A stretch of DNA of 64,000 nt from Fictibacillus phosphorivorans (GTDB taxonomy: Bacteria; Bacillota; Bacilli; Bacillales; Fictibacillaceae), in the NCBI RefSeq assembly GCF_001619875.1, contig NZ_LRFC01000001.1, positions 186,001-250,000 on the forward strand, written 5' to 3'. This document shows, piece by piece, positions 60,620 through 64,000 of the stretch. Numbering within the stretch: position 1 is the stretch's first letter; every line of letters starts with the position of its first letter. Made by a program: the position numbers and the translations under genes. The notes below the pieces were generated by a model. The model was not told the DNA's origin, did not search any database, and worked only from the letters and a program-made list of their open reading frames with translations.

Positions 60620-62935
60620 ATGACTGCATGGAATCAGGAAAAACAGAACGAGCAAAAACGAGTAGATTCAGTAATTCATAAGCTTTCCGATGCTGTAGCT
60701 GCTCTACAAAGTCATCTTAGTGGGAAGCGTGAAGATGTTGTTCAGATTCGTAAAAACTTTTGGTCTGATGTTACTGTTAACCTAGAGAATGCTGATGATG
60801 CGATCGAAACAGCAGCGAGCATTAAGCAGCAATCAGAACTTTTATCTGAAATAGAACGAAGTCATACTTCTGCAGAAACCCGTCTTAAAACGTATAAAAA
60901 ATTAAAAGACTCCCCTTATTTCGGTCGAATTGATTTTAGAGAAGACGGTGAGGAAAACACGGAACAAGTTTATATCGGGATTGCGTCATACTATGATGAA
61001 GCAACTAGCTCATTCCTTGTTCATGATTGGCGCGCGCCGATTTCGAGTCTGTATTACGATCATTCTCTTGGTAAAGCGGATTTTCGTGCACCTGGTGGAA
61101 CCATTACAGGTGATTTGCAGCTTAAAAGACAATTTATAATAAAGGGCGAAGAAATAAAGGGAATGTTTGATACCGGAGAGGCGATCGGTGATGAACTTCT
61201 GCAACAAGTGTTAGGCAATCAAGCAAATACACAAATGAAAAGTATAGTCGCTACCATTCAAAAAGAACAGAATGCGATCATTCGAAATACATCGAGTGAC
61301 TTGCTTGTCGTGCAAGGAGCGGCTGGCTGTGGAAAAACATCTGCTGCCCTTCAGCGCGTAGCGTACCTGTTGTATCGTGATCGTGAAACATTGCAATCCC
61401 ATCATATTGTTTTGTTCTCACCAAACAACATGTTTAACAGTTATGTCGCGAACGTACTTCCTGAGCTTGGGGAAGAAAATATGGAGCAGACCACTTTTCA
61501 GGCATATATCAATCATCATTTGGCACAGGATTTCTCTGTAGAAACGCCTTTTGAACAAATGGAGGATCTTCTGTCAGGCAGCGGTGAGCCCAGTCGGATC
61601 GATGGAATAAAATTTAAAGCTTCTGTTGATTTTCTAGAAGCTATCCATAGCTACGTAGATAATCTCAGTACATCAGGCATGCAATTTTTAGATATCAGAT
61701 TCCGGGACCGTGTTGTCATTCGTGCGAAGCAGATCAGTGAATTCTTTTATTCACTAGATCAACGTGAAACGATCCCTTATCGGATGAAAAAAACGTCTGC
61801 TTGGGTTTTAGAAGAACTGAAAAAGATAGAACGCCGAGAACGCAAAAAACCATGGGTAGAAAAAGAGATTCAGATTCTTGATAAGAATGTGTATACAAAG
61901 CTTTATGAGAAATTGCAAGAACGAAATCAGTACGGTGCAGATTCGTTCAATGATTTGCAAAATGAGCAAAAAGTTTTATCAGCATATGTAACGAGGATCG
62001 CTTTTAAATCAATTCGAGAAAAAGTAGAACAGTCTGCTTTTCTGGACATGAAGTCACTTTATTCCAAACTGTTTCAGAAAAATAATAAACGGATAGCAGA
62101 TCTTGATACATGGAACGATATTTGCAATCAAACGCTATTTAACTTAAAACAAAATCATCTTTCGAATGAGGATGCTACACCCTTTTTATATGTAAAAGAG
62201 TTATTGATTGGTTTTCAAAGTAATGCTGCTGTAAGGCATGTTTTTATAGATGAAGCACAAGATTTTTCACTGTTTCAATTTGCGTTCATTCAGCGAATCT
62301 TTCCACGAGCAAATCTAACCGTACTGGGTGATTTAAATCAGTCTATTTATGCCCATGCTTCAGATGAATCGTTTAGCATGCTGAGAAAGTTATTAGGTAA
62401 GAAAAAGCCTGAGACGATTACACTTTCTAGAAGTTACCGTTCGACAAAAGAGATCGTAGAGTTTACAAAGAGTCTTTTAAAGGATGGTAGCACGATCATT
62501 CCATTTAATCGTTCTGGAGAGAAACCAGCAGTCGTTAGCGTTGAAGGCAATAACGCTCATGTTGACCAAGTTGAAAAACTTATAGGTCAATGGTTGAAAG
62601 AAGGACATGAAACGGTTGCTATCATCTGTCGTTCTGCAAAAGAAAGCAAAAAAGTGTACGAATCGCTAAAGAATAGAATGGATGTAAGGCTTATGATCGA
62701 TGAAGATGCTGCTTTCCAAAAAGGAGTGATCATTATCCCTTCGTATTTAGCGAAAGGCATTGAGTTTGATGCGGTCGCAATTTTTGATGCATCAGGCTAT
62801 CAAAATGAGCGTGAGCGAAAACTTTTTTATACAGTTTGTACACGTGCCATGCATGAACTGACTGTGTTTTATAGCGGAAAGCCATGTCCGTTCATTGAAG
62901 GTGCTTCAGAAAACTTATATGAGAATGTTCAATAA
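60620..62935 (+). CDS. helD: RNA polymerase recycling ATPase HelD (UvrD/Rep-like)
   Basis: The 771-residue superfamily-1 ATPase has an N-terminal coiled-coil arm (residues about 1-100), Walker A GAAGCGKT (233-240), the motif II helicase box IDEAQDFS, motif III LGDLNQSIYAH, motif IV SRSYRST and C-terminal AKGIEFDAVAIFDA and YTVCTRAMHEL. Length and N-terminal arm fit HelD, which releases stalled RNA polymerase, rather than UvrD or PcrA. GGGGGAAA precedes the ATG. Confidence 0.9.
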   Translation: MTAWNQEKQNEQKRVDSVIHKLSDAVAALQSHLSGKREDVVQIRKNFWSDVTVNLENADDAIETAASIKQQSELLSEIERSHTSAETRLKTYKKLKDSPYFGRIDFREDGEENTEQVYIGIASYYDEATSSFLVHDWRAPISSLYYDHSLGKADFRAPGGTITGDLQLKRQFIIKGEEIKGMFDTGEAIGDELLQQVLGNQANTQMKSIVATIQKEQNAIIRNTSSDLLVVQGAAGCGKTSAALQRVAYLLYRDRETLQSHHIVLFSPNNMFNSYVANVLPELGEENMEQTTFQAYINHHLAQDFSVETPFEQMEDLLSGSGEPSRIDGIKFKASVDFLEAIHSYVDNLSTSGMQFLDIRFRDRVVIRAKQISEFFYSLDQRETIPYRMKKTSAWVLEELKKIERRERKKPWVEKEIQILDKNVYTKLYEKLQERNQYGADSFNDLQNEQKVLSAYVTRIAFKSIREKVEQSAFLDMKSLYSKLFQKNNKRIADLDTWNDICNQTLFNLKQNHLSNEDATPFLYVKELLIGFQSNAAVRHVFIDEAQDFSLFQFAFIQRIFPRANLTVLGDLNQSIYAHASDESFSMLRKLLGKKKPETITLSRSYRSTKEIVEFTKSLLKDGSTIIPFNRSGEKPAVVSVEGNNAHVDQVEKLIGQWLKEGHETVAIICRSAKESKKVYESLKNRMDVRLMIDEDAAFQKGVIIIPSYLAKGIEFDAVAIFDASGYQNERERKLFYTVCTRAMHELTVFYSGKPCPFIEGASENLYENVQ

Positions 62936-62940
62936 GTATG

Positions 62941-62980
62941 GATTCCGTTGTTCTTGAGAGGACAGCGGATTCTTCTTTTT
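62941..62980 (+). terminator. possible terminator of helD
   Basis: ATTCCGTTGTTC against GGACAGCGGAT with G-U pairs, then TTCTTCTTTTTG. Confidence 0.5.
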
Positions 62981-63051
62981 GTAAAGGCAACACGTTCAAA
63001 ATTTTTGATTTCACTCTTTTCGGGTAACGATAAGGAAAGGAGGGGAAATCA

Positions 63052-63498
63052 ATGGCTTTTGACTACGACCTTGATTTTGATACGATCGATTTTCGGAAAC
63101 ATCCAGAAAAATATCGTGTGGGACGAGGTGAACAAGGTGTTCTATTAGTTGAACCCTATAAAAGTGAGATCCTCCCTCATTGGCGTTTCAAAACGCCAGA
63201 AGAAGCTGAAAAGTCTTCCAAGAAAATTTATGAACAATTTCTAGAGTACAAGGAAAATAAAGATTTTGTCGGTGCTGATATGGCGAGGAAGTTTCTTCAG
63301 ATGGGGTATACTCGTGCAAGGCGTTATACGAACTACAAAGGCGGGAGAAAATACAAAGAAAATGGCGAGGTCAATGAGCGTAAAATAGATCCTGTTAAAG
63401 CAAAGTCAGCCGCAATTTTTGAAGAGAAGTGGAAACTCGCTCGGACTGACCAAGAATATTTGAAGATGAAAAAGGCTCATCAAAAAGAATTTGGATAA
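63052..63498 (+). CDS. DUF4385 domain protein
   Basis: The 148-residue protein matches DUF4385: FDYDLDFDTIDFRKHPEKYRVGRGEQGVLLVEPYKSEILPHWRFKTPEEAEKS, then DFVGADMARKFLQMGYTRARRYTNYKGGRKY. The function is unknown; such proteins are found in Bacillus and some phages. AAAGGAGG lies 7 nt before the ATG and a terminator follows. Confidence 0.87.
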   Translation: MAFDYDLDFDTIDFRKHPEKYRVGRGEQGVLLVEPYKSEILPHWRFKTPEEAEKSSKKIYEQFLEYKENKDFVGADMARKFLQMGYTRARRYTNYKGGRKYKENGEVNERKIDPVKAKSAAIFEEKWKLARTDQEYLKMKKAHQKEFG

Positions 63499-63530
63499 GC
63501 ATCTCCTTGGATAGAGGAGATGCATTTTCT
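63499..63530. terminator. rho-independent terminator
   Basis: GCATCTCCT/AGGAGATGC stem, 7-nt loop, ATTTTCT tail. Confidence 0.8.
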
Positions 63531-63704
63531 CTATTCGCTGCCACCAGTATACCGGTTGTCTCCCATCTGATAGTTGGTACTTTCTCCAGGCTTAGCACCT
63601 GCATGAGTAGAACTATGTGGATTATTATTATTTCTTTTCCGACGCCAGTCTATAAAAAGTGCAAAAAGTAACATGCCTCCAATGAAAACCCAAAACCAAG
63701 TCAT
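63531..63704 (-). CDS. small single-helix membrane protein, 57 residues
   Basis: A short minus-strand gene with AAGGAGG 8 nt before the ATG. The product starts with a membrane helix (TWFWVFIGGMLLFALFI), then a basic patch (DWRRKRNNNN) and a hydrophilic tail ending YTGGSE. It is a plausible small Bacillus membrane protein of unknown function. Confidence 0.65.
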   Translation of the reverse strand: MTWFWVFIGGMLLFALFIDWRRKRNNNNPHSSTHAGAKPGESTNYQMGDNRYTGGSE

Positions 63705-63799
63705 ATGGTTAGCCTCCTTCTTAACATAAAAGTATGTTTACCATTCACAAGTATTCAAATTAAAAAACAGCAAAGACCCTATTTGTTGTCTAGGTGACT

Positions 63800-64000
63800 T
63801 TACTGTCTGTTAGTTTTCTCGATTTCTGTTTTAACATCTAGTATTCTTTTTTTCAATGCTTCAGATGTAGCATCAAAGTGGTTAACGATCTTATCCGTAT
63901 AATCTCCCATACTTGTGTTGATGTTTTTAATTAACGCTTTAGTAGTATCTTCAAAATGATGGATAATCTTATCCGTATAATCTCCTATACTTGAAATAAT
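63800..64000 (-). CDS. C-terminal part of a protein with internal repeats (cut by the window end)
   Basis: Sixty-six residues are visible, in frame to the right edge. The sequence contains two copies of a unit of about 30 residues: IGDYTDKIIHHFEDTTKALIKNIN and MGDYTDKIVNHFDATSEALKKRI. It is predicted helical and hydrophilic, and looks like a repeat protein of the coiled-coil or phage/tape-like kind, but no family can be named. The 5' end lies beyond the window. Confidence 0.6.
   Translation of the reverse strand: MISSIGDYTDKIIHHFEDTTKALIKNINTSMGDYTDKIVNHFDATSEALKKRILDVKTEIEKTNRQ

Overview
The window is chromosomal DNA from a low-GC, Gram-positive, endospore-forming member of the Bacillaceae. 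The evidence is AAAGGAGG-type ribosome sites, U-tailed hairpin terminators, CcpA-type cre sites, sporulation-type histidine kinases and many genes with recognisable Bacillus subtilis counterparts (DUF2500, DUF2087, YqcI/YcgG, DUF3817, HelD, the Ada operon, PhoD, TopB). A Fictibacillus-like genus is my guess from overall gene content and is not demonstrated. No rRNA, tRNA, CRISPR array, prophage or insertion sequence was seen.

Layout. 1-8 kb: housekeeping and accessory genes (a cut-off gene end, DUF2500, DUF2087, phosphotransferase, YqcI-like, acetyltransferase, arginine-deiminase-fold hydrolase, zinc alcohol dehydrogenase, orphan histidine kinase). 8-21.2 kb: a catabolic island made of an IclR-type regulator, a three-part TRAP transporter, and a ten-gene operon. 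That operon begins with an HpaB-family flavin monooxygenase and continues with the whole 3-hydroxyanthranilate meta-cleavage pathway down to pyruvate and acetyl-CoA. The best reading is anthranilate (or a related aminobenzoate) uptake and degradation. A 19-bp palindrome occurs both in front of the regulator and in front of the catabolic operon, and cre sites precede both the transporter and the catabolic genes. 21.5-36 kb: manganese catalase, a DegS-like two-component pair, PepSY/SCO membrane proteins, a frameshifted flavodoxin-like oxidoreductase, a two-gene ergothioneine operon (egtB-egtD), a VOC dioxygenase, a VanW protein and a tight run of small enzymes. 36.8-53 kb: M3 peptidase, glutamine-amidotransferase-like hydrolase, OsmC, MDR efflux pump, CNNM/CorC-type protein, PAS histidine kinase, Tat-exported PhoD and topoisomerase III. 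53-64 kb: MFS protein, adaA-alkA-ogt alkylation-repair operon, lipoprotein, nucleoside transporter, isochorismatase-like and DinB proteins, HelD, DUF4385, and a cut-off repeat protein.

The most unusual non-coding signal is a set of intergenic arrays with a strict 21-bp period. Each unit has a core of roughly 8-12 bp followed by a variable remainder. They lie at five intergenic loci (six arrays), mostly just after an operon terminator, at about 11.9, 21.3, 31.25, 36.2/36.4 and 50.8 kb. They fall into two related core families (TCCACGAGTTT / AACTCGCGG and GGACAGT / CGGACAAAT). I do not recognise them as a named element.
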